Part shown: one piece after another, positions 57,761-64,000 of the stretch
Layout of the letters: each line of letters begins with the position of its first letter
Numbering within the stretch: position 1 is the first letter of the stretch
Source: Arthrobacter sp. FB24
GTDB lineage: Bacteria; Actinomycetota; Actinomycetes; Actinomycetales; Micrococcaceae
DNA: 64,000 bases
Reading direction: 5' to 3'
Assembly (NCBI RefSeq): GCF_000196235.1
Contig: NC_008541.1
Location: 2,914,001 to 2,978,000, forward strand
Made by a program: the position numbers and the translations under genes
Notes under the pieces: model-generated
The model's input: only the letters and a program-made list of their open reading frames with translations
Database searches by the model: none
What the model was told of the DNA's origin: nothing

Positions 57761-59050
57761 ATGAAAGCTCCCGGATTCCCCAAAAACTCCCCGGCAGCGC
57801 TGGCCGTTGCGCTGATGCTCGCCGTGGCAGGTTGCAGTGTCGGCCCGGCTCCAGGCCCGCCCGCTTCCTCTCCCGCGCCATCGGACACGCCGCCCAGCGC
57901 CACGGGGTCGGGCACCACGGACGTTACGCCCCCTGCTTCATCCGGTGGCGCACTGCAGCCTTTCGACCAGGCGGCGCTGGAGCAGACCTTCAAGGAGACC
58001 GCCCGGGAACTGCGTGTCCCTGGCGCGGTGATGCTGCTGCGGACCCCGGGCGGGACGGCCACATACACCTATGGCGTACGAAGCGTGGGCGGCGACGATC
58101 CCGTAACACCGGCGGACCATGTCCGGATCGGCTCCATCACGAAGACCTGGACCACCACCGTCATTCTCCAACTGGTCCAGGAAAAGAAGATCAAACTCGA
58201 CGATCCGGTGGCCGCCTACCGTCCGGATGTGCCGGACGGCGCAAACATCACCATCGAACAATTGCTGACGATGCGCAGCGGACTCTACAACTACACGGAG
58301 GACCTTGAAGTCAACAAGGTCCTCGACACCGATCCCGGGAAAGTGTGGACCACGGATGAACTGCTCGCCGCAGCCTTCCGCCATCCGCCGTATTTCGCTC
58401 CCGGCGAGGGTTTCCACTATTCCAACACCAACACGGTGCTGCTCGGCCTGATCGCTGAAGCCCTGGACGGCAAACCGCTCTCATCGGCGTTCCGCGACAG
58501 GCTGTTCACCCCGCTCGGACTCAGCGGATCCGTGTTTCCGGATCAGGCGTCCAACGCAATTCCCGAACCGCATCCGCAGGGGTACATGTACGGGAACAAC
58601 GTGCTGACCCTCGATGACCCGGCCCTCCCCGAGGACATGCAAAAGGCTGCAGCAGAAGGCACCCTGAAGCCCGTCGACCAGACAGCCATGAACGCCTCGT
58701 GGGCCTGGTCTGCCGGTTCCGGAATCTCCACGGCGGCGGACCTGGCAACCTGGGCGGAGGCCCTGGGCGGAGGGAAGGTCCTTGGGCCCGAGCTGCAGAA
58801 GCTGCGCCTGGACAGCCCCCGGCCGGTGAAGGCAGATGACCCGGGCGGCGCACTCTACGGGCTGGGGATCGCGAAGTTCGGCCAGCTGTTCGGGCACACC
58901 GGCGAACTGCCCGGTTTCAACAGCTTCGCGGGGCACGATCCGGCGAACAAGGTCACCCTCGTCGTTTGGACCAACCTGGCCCCGACGCCGGACGGCCGGG
59001 ACCCCGTAACCACCATTGCCCGCACCCTAATCGGAAAGGTCTACCAGTAG
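57761..59050 (+). CDS. serine hydrolase lipoprotein (class C beta-lactamase/DD-peptidase family)
   Basis: A 429-residue exported protein. The lipobox AVAGC (Cys25) and a Pro/Ser/Thr-rich linker to residue about 65 precede a beta-lactamase-family domain with SITK at 125-128 (SxxK), HYSN with Tyr219-Ser220-Asn221 (YxN), and a late FGHTGELPG (the KTG/HTG box). Such proteins are usually D-alanyl-D-alanine carboxypeptidases or D-aminopeptidases, sometimes esterases, at the outer face of the membrane. Resistance to beta-lactams cannot be inferred. It stands alone, with about 80 bases to the next gene, which include two palindromes. Confidence 0.92.
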   Translation: MKAPGFPKNSPAALAVALMLAVAGCSVGPAPGPPASSPAPSDTPPSATGSGTTDVTPPASSGGALQPFDQAALEQTFKETARELRVPGAVMLLRTPGGTATYTYGVRSVGGDDPVTPADHVRIGSITKTWTTTVILQLVQEKKIKLDDPVAAYRPDVPDGANITIEQLLTMRSGLYNYTEDLEVNKVLDTDPGKVWTTDELLAAAFRHPPYFAPGEGFHYSNTNTVLLGLIAEALDGKPLSSAFRDRLFTPLGLSGSVFPDQASNAIPEPHPQGYMYGNNVLTLDDPALPEDMQKAAAEGTLKPVDQTAMNASWAWSAGSGISTAADLATWAEALGGGKVLGPELQKLRLDSPRPVKADDPGGALYGLGIAKFGQLFGHTGELPGFNSFAGHDPANKVTLVVWTNLAPTPDGRDPVTTIARTLIGKVYQ

Positions 59051-59079
59051 CGCCTTCGCCTATTGCATTTGCGCAAGAC

Positions 59080-59115
59080 GCGATATATCGTCTAACCATA
59101 TTCACGATATATCGC
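59080..59115 (+). promoter_or_regulatory. twin-palindrome operator upstream of the DUF4097-padR pair
   Basis: Two copies of the palindrome cgatatatcg lie at 59081-59090 and 59105-59114, centres 24 bases apart. With their flanks they form a larger inverted repeat: 12-base arms at 59080-59091 and 59104-59115. The sites sit 15 bases before the gene start and are A/T-rich in a GC-rich genome, so they probably overlap the promoter. PadR proteins bind such paired palindromes. Confidence 0.8.
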
Positions 59116-59129
59116 AACTTGGAGGAACT

Positions 59130-59957
59130 GTGGACGAGAAAACCTGGACCGTCACCGGTCCGCAGACCATCGATGTCGACGGCGTAAGATCGCTCAAGCT
59201 CGGAATCATCCGTGGACGGTTCAACGTGATGACCCACGCCGAGGAGGTCACGCGGATCGAGGTGTCCGACATCCACGGGGACCCGTTGGCCGTGTCCCTG
59301 GCCAACGGGAGGCTTGAGGTGCGCCACCAGCTGCACGGGGCGCAGGGCTGGTTCAAGAACCTCATGGGCACCGTCAACAACAGCAGCACCAACTCCGTGG
59401 TCATCAGCATCGCACTGCCGGCCGGAGTGGAAGTGGAAGCCGGCACCGTCAGCGGCGACGGCCTGGTCTCGCGTATCAGCGGCCACACGAAGCTGAACAC
59501 TGTCTCAGGCTCCGTCATGGCGGACAACACCGCCGGCGAGCTCCATGTCAATACCGTCAGCGGCGAAGTCATCGCCCGGAACCACGAAGGCGTCCTCACC
59601 GCCAAGAGCGTCTCCGGCGAAGTGACGGCGTCCGGCCGGTTCAGCAACATCCGCGCAAACACAGTCAGCGGAGACATGAGTTTTGACCTCCAGGGATTCA
59701 CGCACGACTTCGGGGCCAACTCCGTCTCCGGCGACCTCACCATCCGGCTGCCCCACGACGTCGGAGTGGACATCGTGGCCAAATCCGCCAGCGGCGCCGT
59801 GGTCATCGACGACCAAAGGTACATCCAGCCCAGCGGCAAGATCCAGACCATCGCCGGCCCTGACGCGCAGCTCATGATCGTTCGGACCAACTCCGTCTCC
59901 GGAAAGACCTCCATCATCCACAGCAAGTCGCCCGCGGACGCCGAAACGGAGGCCTAG
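59130..59957 (+). CDS. DUF4097 family beta-strand repeat protein
   Basis: A 275-residue protein with the DUF4097 pattern of repeated short strands. At least six copies of NTVSG / NSVSGD-type units recur about every 19-20 residues from residue 105 on (for example KLNTVSGSVMADN, VNTVSGEVIARN, ANTVSGDMSFD), expected to form a right-handed beta-solenoid. There is no signal peptide or membrane helix. Its role is unknown; DUF4097 genes often lie next to PadR regulators, as here. It starts at GTG 59130 with a strong GGAGG site and ends in the same transcript as padR with no gap. Confidence 0.9.
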   Translation: MDEKTWTVTGPQTIDVDGVRSLKLGIIRGRFNVMTHAEEVTRIEVSDIHGDPLAVSLANGRLEVRHQLHGAQGWFKNLMGTVNNSSTNSVVISIALPAGVEVEAGTVSGDGLVSRISGHTKLNTVSGSVMADNTAGELHVNTVSGEVIARNHEGVLTAKSVSGEVTASGRFSNIRANTVSGDMSFDLQGFTHDFGANSVSGDLTIRLPHDVGVDIVAKSASGAVVIDDQRYIQPSGKIQTIAGPDAQLMIVRTNSVSGKTSIIHSKSPADAETEA

Positions 59958-60581
59958 ATGCCTCCCGTCTTCGCCCATGGAGCGCTTCGACTCTATCTGC
60001 TTTCTCTTCTGGAGTCCGGCCCCAAGCACGGCTACGAACTCATCAAAGCCCTCAGTGAGCGCTTCGGCGGGACCTACTCCCCCAGCGCCGGAACCATCTA
60101 TCCGCGGCTCGGCAAGCTGGAAGAAGAGGGGCTCGTGGCCACCGAGGCAGCCGGGCGCCGCACCAACTACCGCATCACCCCGGCCGGACTGGTGGAGCTC
60201 AACCGGCGAAGGGATGAACTCGCCGGCGTCGAGAACGACATCTCCGATTCCGTACGCCGGCTGGCCGACAACCTCCGGGAGGACATCCGGGCCAACATGC
60301 GCGGGCTCCGGGCCGATCTTGCCGCCACCGCAGAAGCCGCCAGGTCGGCTGCGCGTTCCGCAGCGTTCCCAGACCGCGGCAGCCGGCATACCCCCGAAGG
60401 CGACCGGACGATGAAGGAAGCGGAAATGCTGATTCAGGCTTTCAGGGACGACCTCCGGGTTGAGCTTCGGGTACGGTCCGGCGCAGAACCCATCAGCGGC
60501 GTCACTCTCGAAACGATCCGGATGGTCCTCGACCAGGCCCGGATTTCCATCCGCAACTCCCTGAACGCCGACAGTCACTAA
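59958..60581 (+). CDS. PadR family transcriptional regulator
   Basis: A 207-residue PadR regulator. The N-terminal winged helix is clear: GALRLYLLSLLESGPKHGYEL, SPSAGTIYPRLGKLEEEGLV, RTNYRITPAG. A charged helical C-terminal region follows, longer than the coiled coil of small PadR proteins. PadR proteins repress their own operon until a ligand or stress signal releases them. Here it follows the DUF4097 gene directly (stop TAG then ATG), and a twin palindrome lies before the first gene. I infer it binds there; the signal is unknown. Confidence 0.92.
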   Translation: MPPVFAHGALRLYLLSLLESGPKHGYELIKALSERFGGTYSPSAGTIYPRLGKLEEEGLVATEAAGRRTNYRITPAGLVELNRRRDELAGVENDISDSVRRLADNLREDIRANMRGLRADLAATAEAARSAARSAAFPDRGSRHTPEGDRTMKEAEMLIQAFRDDLRVELRVRSGAEPISGVTLETIRMVLDQARISIRNSLNADSH

Positions 60582-60663
60582 CCGGGCCTGGTTCGCGGCC
60601 AGTCGCGTGATGTGGGAGACTTGAGGGCAGCTCTTTTGAGTACCAAGATTAAGGAGGCCAGCT

Positions 60664-60738
60664 ATGAGCAAGCGTGCACGTAAACGTCGTGACCGTAAGC
60701 GTGGCGGCGCGAACCACGGGAAGCGCCCCAACACCTAA
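60664..60738 (+). CDS. 50S ribosomal protein bL37
   Basis: A 24-residue, extremely basic protein, MSKRARKRRDRKRGGANHGK then RPNT, reading from ATG 60664 to TAA 60738. It matches the small actinobacterial ribosomal protein bL37 (also listed as an AURKAIP1/COX24-domain protein), which was found in mycobacterial large-subunit structures. An AAGGAGG ribosome site is placed 7 bases before the ATG, and a strong hairpin follows. Because it is so short it is missed by many annotations. Confidence 0.93.
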   Translation: MSKRARKRRDRKRGGANHGKRPNT

Positions 60739-60766
60739 GCTACGGTTTGGAATATGAGCTTGAAAG

Positions 60767-60806
60767 CGAAGGGCCCCGGAAACCACATGGTTTCCGGGGC
60801 CCTTCG
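60767..60806. terminator. hairpin terminator after bL37
   Basis: A perfect 19-bp stem (60767-60785 with 60788-60806) with almost no loop. It sits between convergent genes (bL37 and rsrA) and can serve both directions. No T-run. Confidence 0.85.
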
Positions 60807-60865
60807 TCGTGAAAATGCCCCGAGGGTCAGGACGGGCCGCCGTGAGGCAACGCCTATAGGGGAAG

Positions 60866-61126
60866 CTATGCCTCGACGGGGCGGATCGCGTGGATCCGGT
60901 CCAGGATGGCACTCTTCAGGTTCTCCGGGGCGGCCTCCGTACAGGATCGCTTAACCACCTTGCGAATGACGCATTCGAGATCGTACTCCTCAAGGCACTC
61001 CGGGCAACCGTCCAGGTGATCCTTGATCTCGGCGATGTCGCTGTGTGTCAACGCACCGTCCAGGTATTCGTAAATACGTTGCATCCGGGCGTCGTCGCAA
61101 TCGCCCAGTCCCTGGCAGTCGCTCAT
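60866..61126 (-). CDS. rsrA: mycothiol-system anti-sigma factor RsrA
   Basis: An 86-residue zinc anti-sigma factor. The ZAS motif is seen as [15 protein letters not shown] near residue 37 (HxxxCxxC); an earlier [15 protein letters not shown] and a later [17 protein letters not shown] with a third Cys match RsrA. Oxidation of the cysteines to a disulfide releases zinc and the sigma factor SigR. It overlaps sigR by 4 bases (ATGA), so it is made in step with its target. Confidence 0.95.
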   Translation of the reverse strand: MSDCQGLGDCDDARMQRIYEYLDGALTHSDIAEIKDHLDGCPECLEEYDLECVIRKVVKRSCTEAAPENLKSAILDRIHAIRPVEA

Positions 61127-61905
61127 TTCCTGTTCTCCTGTTTTGTGCTTTCGGCCGCTGCGCCGGTTTCGGTTGCGGCTTTGAAACCCCGCTCTGCGGC
61201 GTAGTCCCCGAGCATGTCGCGCAGCATTTTGCGGCCGCGGTGAAGCCGGGACATCACAGTGCCGATGGGGGTGTTCATGATGTCTGAGATTTCCTTGTAG
61301 GCGAACCCCTCCACGTCGGCGAAGTACACCGCCAGGCGGAACTCTTCCGGAATTGCCTGCAGTGCCCGCTTAACATCGGAATCGGGAAGGTGGTCCAGTG
61401 CCTCCGCTTCGGCGGAGCGGAGCCCTGAGGAAGTGTGCGATTCCGCCCGGGCCAGCTGCCAGTCTTCAATGGTGTCCGAATTCGACTGCAGGGGCTCGCG
61501 CTGCCTCTTGCGGTAGAGATTGATGTACGTGTTGGTGAGGATCCGGTAAAGCCACGCCTTGAGGTTGGTTCCGGGCTTGTACTGATGGAACGCGGAGAAA
61601 GCCTTTGTGTACGCCTCCTGCACCAGATCCTCAGCGTCGGCAGGATTCCGCGCCATCCTCATGGCAGCTGAATACAGCTGGTCGACGTACTGCATGGCGT
61701 CGCGTTCAAACCGCAGCCTGCGCTGCTCAGAGGTCTCGGAGACAACGTCCACCTCAGCCTCCGGCTCCGCGGCTTCCAGCCCGGCGTCGGGGCGTACCCC
61801 GCCGTCCTTGCTGTCCCCGGCGTCCGCCGGACGCTCGCTGATGGTCTTGGCGTCGTTTCCGGCAGCCTCATATATGGCCGCAACGGCCGGATCAATGGTG
61901 CTCAT
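61123..61905 (-). CDS. sigR: RNA polymerase sigma factor SigR (SigH/RpoE type)
   Basis: A 260-residue ECF sigma factor. Region 2 is [36 protein letters not shown] with [28 protein letters not shown] (regions 2.3-2.4). Region 4 is [51 protein letters not shown]. It controls thiol-oxidative stress genes in actinobacteria. An acidic, Glu-rich N-terminus of about 70 residues precedes region 2. The ATG at 61905 has a GAAGG site, but the same frame stays open for 82 more codons to 62151, past a SigR-type promoter, so a longer isoform is possible. Confidence 0.95.
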   Translation of the reverse strand: MSTIDPAVAAIYEAAGNDAKTISERPADAGDSKDGGVRPDAGLEAAEPEAEVDVVSETSEQRRLRFERDAMQYVDQLYSAAMRMARNPADAEDLVQEAYTKAFSAFHQYKPGTNLKAWLYRILTNTYINLYRKRQREPLQSNSDTIEDWQLARAESHTSSGLRSAEAEALDHLPDSDVKRALQAIPEEFRLAVYFADVEGFAYKEISDIMNTPIGTVMSRLHRGRKMLRDMLGDYAAERGFKAATETGAAAESTKQENRK

Positions 61906-62280
61906 TGCCTTCAAGTCTACTGTGACGCGTCGCGAAGCTCCCGGCGGGCGTCCGCCGGCCTCATCTCCGCGTCCGGAGAACTCCGGTGGCGCAAGGAGTT
62001 CCACGCCGTCCCTAACCAATGTCAAAGCTCCATCTCCGCTCTGTGTCCTTGTAACCGGCCCTGTGTAGCTGTGTCGGCGTCCGCGTTGGGGGCGTGCCGG
62101 CGCACCAGGCCGAAGCGTGCGGCGTTCGCCAGCGCCCGAGGCCGCGGACAAGTACCTTCCCCACCCACTGGGACCTGCTTTTCACAACCACGGCCGGCGG
62201 GCAAATATTCCGCAAAAGTGCAAGACTAGAACCGGTTCCCCCGCAGAAGTCCAGCGGCTCGTCCACCCAGGAGGAAATTC
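61906..62280. other. 375-base divergent region between sigR and the DoxX gene
   Basis: No separate gene is supported. On the minus strand it carries an in-frame upstream extension of sigR (to 62151) and a SigR-type promoter (62211-62186). On the plus strand it must hold the promoter of the DoxX gene; an AGGAGG ribosome site lies just before 62281. A TTGACA hexamer on the minus strand (62025-62020) has no matching -10 box. Confidence 0.6.
62186..62211 (-). promoter_or_regulatory. SigR-type promoter upstream of sigR
   Basis: On the minus strand GGAAT (62211-62207) and GTTG (GTT at 62188-62186) are separated by exactly 18 bases, the consensus of Streptomyces SigR and mycobacterial SigH promoters. 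It points toward sigR, which suggests autoregulation. Confidence 0.75.
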
Positions 62281-62829
62281 ATGTCGTTTGTCCGTATTCT
62301 CGCCCGCCCCATGCTGGCCTCCAGTTTCGTTCTCGCCGGCCTGGACAAGCTCAAGAACGCGGATGACACTGCGACGCAGCTGTCCCCCCTGCTCCGCCGG
62401 GCAGCGGAGTCCCTTCCCTTCGCCACGAACGAAAAGGTCCTGGCCCGCGTCATCGGCGGCACCCAGGTGGGTGCAGGAGTGCTTTTCGCCCTTGGCAAGT
62501 CGGCACGGCTCGCCGCGTCCGTCCTTGCGGTCATTTCCGCACTGAACGCCTTTGTCGAGTGGCGCAGCGCGGACATCACCACCAAGGAAGGCCGGGATGC
62601 GCGACGCACCCAGCTGCTGAAGAATGTCACCCTCACGGGCGGGGTGCTGCTTGCATCCGTGGACACCGCGGGCAAGCCGAGCCTTGCCTGGCGGGCCGAG
62701 CACCTGGCTGCCGATGCCCGCAAGGGTGCCAGCCACCTGGCCGCTGACGCACGGAAGACCACCACCAAGAAGCTCAAGAAAGCCGACAAGGCGGTCCGCA
62801 AGGCCGTGGACCACGCAGTGAAAGCATAG
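62281..62829 (+). CDS. DoxX family membrane protein
   Basis: A 182-residue DoxX-like protein: MSFVRILARPMLASSFVLAGLDKLKN at the N-terminus, then IGGTQVGAGVLFALGK and AASVLAVISALNAFVEWR helices with a following NVTLTGGVLLASVD. The C-terminal 45 residues are a Lys/Ala-rich amphipathic tail of heptad-like repeats (ADARKGASHLAADARKTTTKK). DoxX members have been tied to thiol and oxidative stress in mycobacteria, which would fit the divergent sigR-rsrA pair, though no SigR-type promoter was found for this gene. It is 6 bases from aroA. Confidence 0.85.
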   Translation: MSFVRILARPMLASSFVLAGLDKLKNADDTATQLSPLLRRAAESLPFATNEKVLARVIGGTQVGAGVLFALGKSARLAASVLAVISALNAFVEWRSADITTKEGRDARRTQLLKNVTLTGGVLLASVDTAGKPSLAWRAEHLAADARKGASHLAADARKTTTKKLKKADKAVRKAVDHAVKA

Positions 62830-62835
62830 GCACGA

Positions 62836-64000
62836 ATGACAGGCACCGCCCCCACCGAGTCAGCTACTTCAGGACCCGTTGCCGACGTGCCGCACTGGCC
62901 GGCACCGTTCGCCGAAGCGCCCGTCGACGCCACGGTCACCGTCCCGGGCTCCAAGTCCCTCACCAACAGGTATCTGGTTCTTGCGGCCCTGGCCGATGGG
63001 CCGTCCCGTCTGCGGGCACCCCTGCATTCGCGCGACTCGGCCCTCATGATCGAGGCCCTCCGGCAACTGGGAGCCGGTATCAGGGAAGTTCATAGCGACG
63101 GCGCGTTCGGGCCCGACCTTGAGGTCACCCCCCTCCGTGCCGACGCCGCGGCGACCGATGCCGCCATCGACTGCGGACTCGCCGGAACAGTCATGCGCTT
63201 TGTTCCGCCGGTGGCTGCGCTCCGCAACGGGGCGACAGTCTTCGACGGCGATCCGCACGCCCGCAAGCGGCCGATGGGCACCATCATCGAGGCACTGGCC
63301 GCCCTCGGCGTCGACGTCCGCGCTGCGGACGGGACCCCGCCGTCGGCTCTTCCCTTCACAGTGGCGGGCAGTGGCCACGTACGGGGCGGCCATCTGGTGA
63401 TCGACGCAAGCGCCTCTTCGCAGTTCGTGTCGGCGCTGCTCCTGGTGGGCGCGCGTTTCACCGAGGGCCTGCACCTTGAGCACGTGGGCAAGCCGGTCCC
63501 CAGCCTGGACCACATCAACATGACCGTCGCCGTGCTGAGGGAAGTCGGCGTGTCCGTCGACGATTCCGTCCCGAATCACTGGGTTGTAGCGCCGGGCCGC
63601 ATCCGGGCCTTCGATCGCCGCATCGAGCAGGACCTGTCGAATGCCGGGCCGTTCCTCGCCGCCGCGCTGGCGACCCGCGGCACGGTCCGCATTCCCAACT
63701 GGCCCTCCCCCACCACGCAGGTCGGCGACCTTTGGCGCAGCATCCTGACCGCGATGGGCGCCACGGTCACGCTGGACAACGGCACACTCACCGTCACGGG
63801 CGGCCCCGAAATCACGGGGGCGGACTTTGCCGACACCAGCGAACTTGCACCGACAGTGGCCGCGCTGTGCGCACTGGCCACGGGTCCGTCGCGGCTGACC
63901 GGCATCGCGCACCTCCGCGGCCACGAAACGGACAGGCTAGCCGCACTCGTCACGGAGATCAACCGCCTCGGCGGCGATGCCGAGGAAACTTCCGACGGCC
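62836..64000 (+). CDS. aroA: 3-phosphoshikimate 1-carboxyvinyltransferase (EPSP synthase), 5' part
   Basis: The first 388 codons from ATG 62836, open to the window edge. The shikimate-3-phosphate site [15 protein letters not shown] near residue 50, the [16 protein letters not shown] segment ([16 protein letters not shown]) with its Gly, and [14 protein letters not shown] mark AroA. The later [19 protein letters not shown] and [15 protein letters not shown] follow. It joins PEP to shikimate-3-phosphate in chorismate synthesis and is the glyphosate target. AGT in the GLAGT loop has the usual Gly. The C-terminal part lies beyond the window. The gene starts 6 bases after the DoxX gene and is likely cotranscribed. 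Confidence 0.96.
   Translation, partial: MTGTAPTESATSGPVADVPHWPAPFAEAPVDATVTVPGSKSLTNRYLVLAALADGPSRLRAPLHSRDSALMIEALRQLGAGIREVHSDGAFGPDLEVTPLRADAAATDAAIDCGLAGTVMRFVPPVAALRNGATVFDGDPHARKRPMGTIIEALAALGVDVRAADGTPPSALPFTVAGSGHVRGGHLVIDASASSQFVSALLLVGARFTEGLHLEHVGKPVPSLDHINMTVAVLREVGVSVDDSVPNHWVVAPGRIRAFDRRIEQDLSNAGPFLAAALATRGTVRIPNWPSPTTQVGDLWRSILTAMGATVTLDNGTLTVTGGPEITGADFADTSELAPTVAALCALATGPSRLTGIAHLRGHETDRLAALVTEINRLGGDAEETSDG

Noticed and set aside
61979..62002. A second SigR-like promoter, GGAAC-N16-GTT on the minus strand
   Set aside because: The spacer is two bases short and the first box deviates; the site at 62211-62186 fits exactly.

Overview
The window is 64 kb of high-GC chromosomal DNA from an actinobacterium, most likely Arthrobacter or a close relative in the Micrococcaceae. 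The evidence is the gene content (NucS mismatch endonuclease, SigR/RsrA thiol-stress pair, multifunctional Kgd, the tiny ribosomal protein bL37, Rho with an Arg/Asp-rich insertion, GuaB1) and the strong GC bias at third codon positions. It is core chromosome. I found no insertion sequence, prophage, CRISPR array, integrase or rRNA operon. One tRNA gene is present, tRNA-Arg(CCG).

Layout. 1-2.8 kb: the end of an AI-2E-type permease, an alpha/beta hydrolase, a small zinc-ribbon-like protein, nucS, and a cold-shock gene with a long leader and a perfect terminator. 2.9-16.5 kb (minus strand): a wecA/tagO-like gene, then the ATP synthase operon (two AtpI/AtpZ-like membrane proteins, atpB-E-F-H-A-G-D-C). 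The operon continues into DUF2550, a membrane-anchored hydrolase and a rhomboid/DUF2156 fusion. 16.8-18.5 kb: two cell-surface glycosyltransferases. 18.5-30.5 kb (minus strand): a continuous run argS-lysA-hom-thrC-thrB, rho, prfA-prmC, tsaC, wecG, which covers aspartate-family amino acid synthesis, transcription termination, translation release and tRNA modification.

30.6-36.5 kb is the most distinctive part. It holds a three-gene flavin electron-transfer cassette: an FMN-binding lipoprotein, the flavin transferase ApbE, and an NqrB/RnfD-like membrane domain fused to a ferredoxin-reductase-like domain. These are followed by tRNA-Arg, a protealysin-type M4 protease with its emfourin inhibitor, and a GlxA-type regulator. 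36.6-45.0 kb: hrpA, a HIT protein, a zinc alcohol dehydrogenase, a divergent sulfurtransferase/cysteine desulfhydrase pair, and a metallo-beta-lactamase-fold gene broken by a one-base frameshift. 45.1-48.5 kb: zur and znuACB with a perfect 17-bp-arm operator-like palindrome. 48.5-52.7 kb: two CNNM/CorC-family proteins and guaB1. 53-60.6 kb: kgd, an SGNH-like protein whose catalytic serine is replaced, a serine hydrolase lipoprotein, and a DUF4097/PadR pair behind a twin palindrome. 60.6-64 kb: bL37, rsrA-sigR with a consensus SigR-type promoter, a DoxX protein, and the first part of aroA.

No wholly new defence or mobile system is visible. The best leads are the flavin electron-transfer cassette, the rhomboid-aminoacyl-PG synthase-like fusion in the ATP synthase operon, and several regulatory sites (Zur, PadR, SigR) that can be read directly from the sequence.
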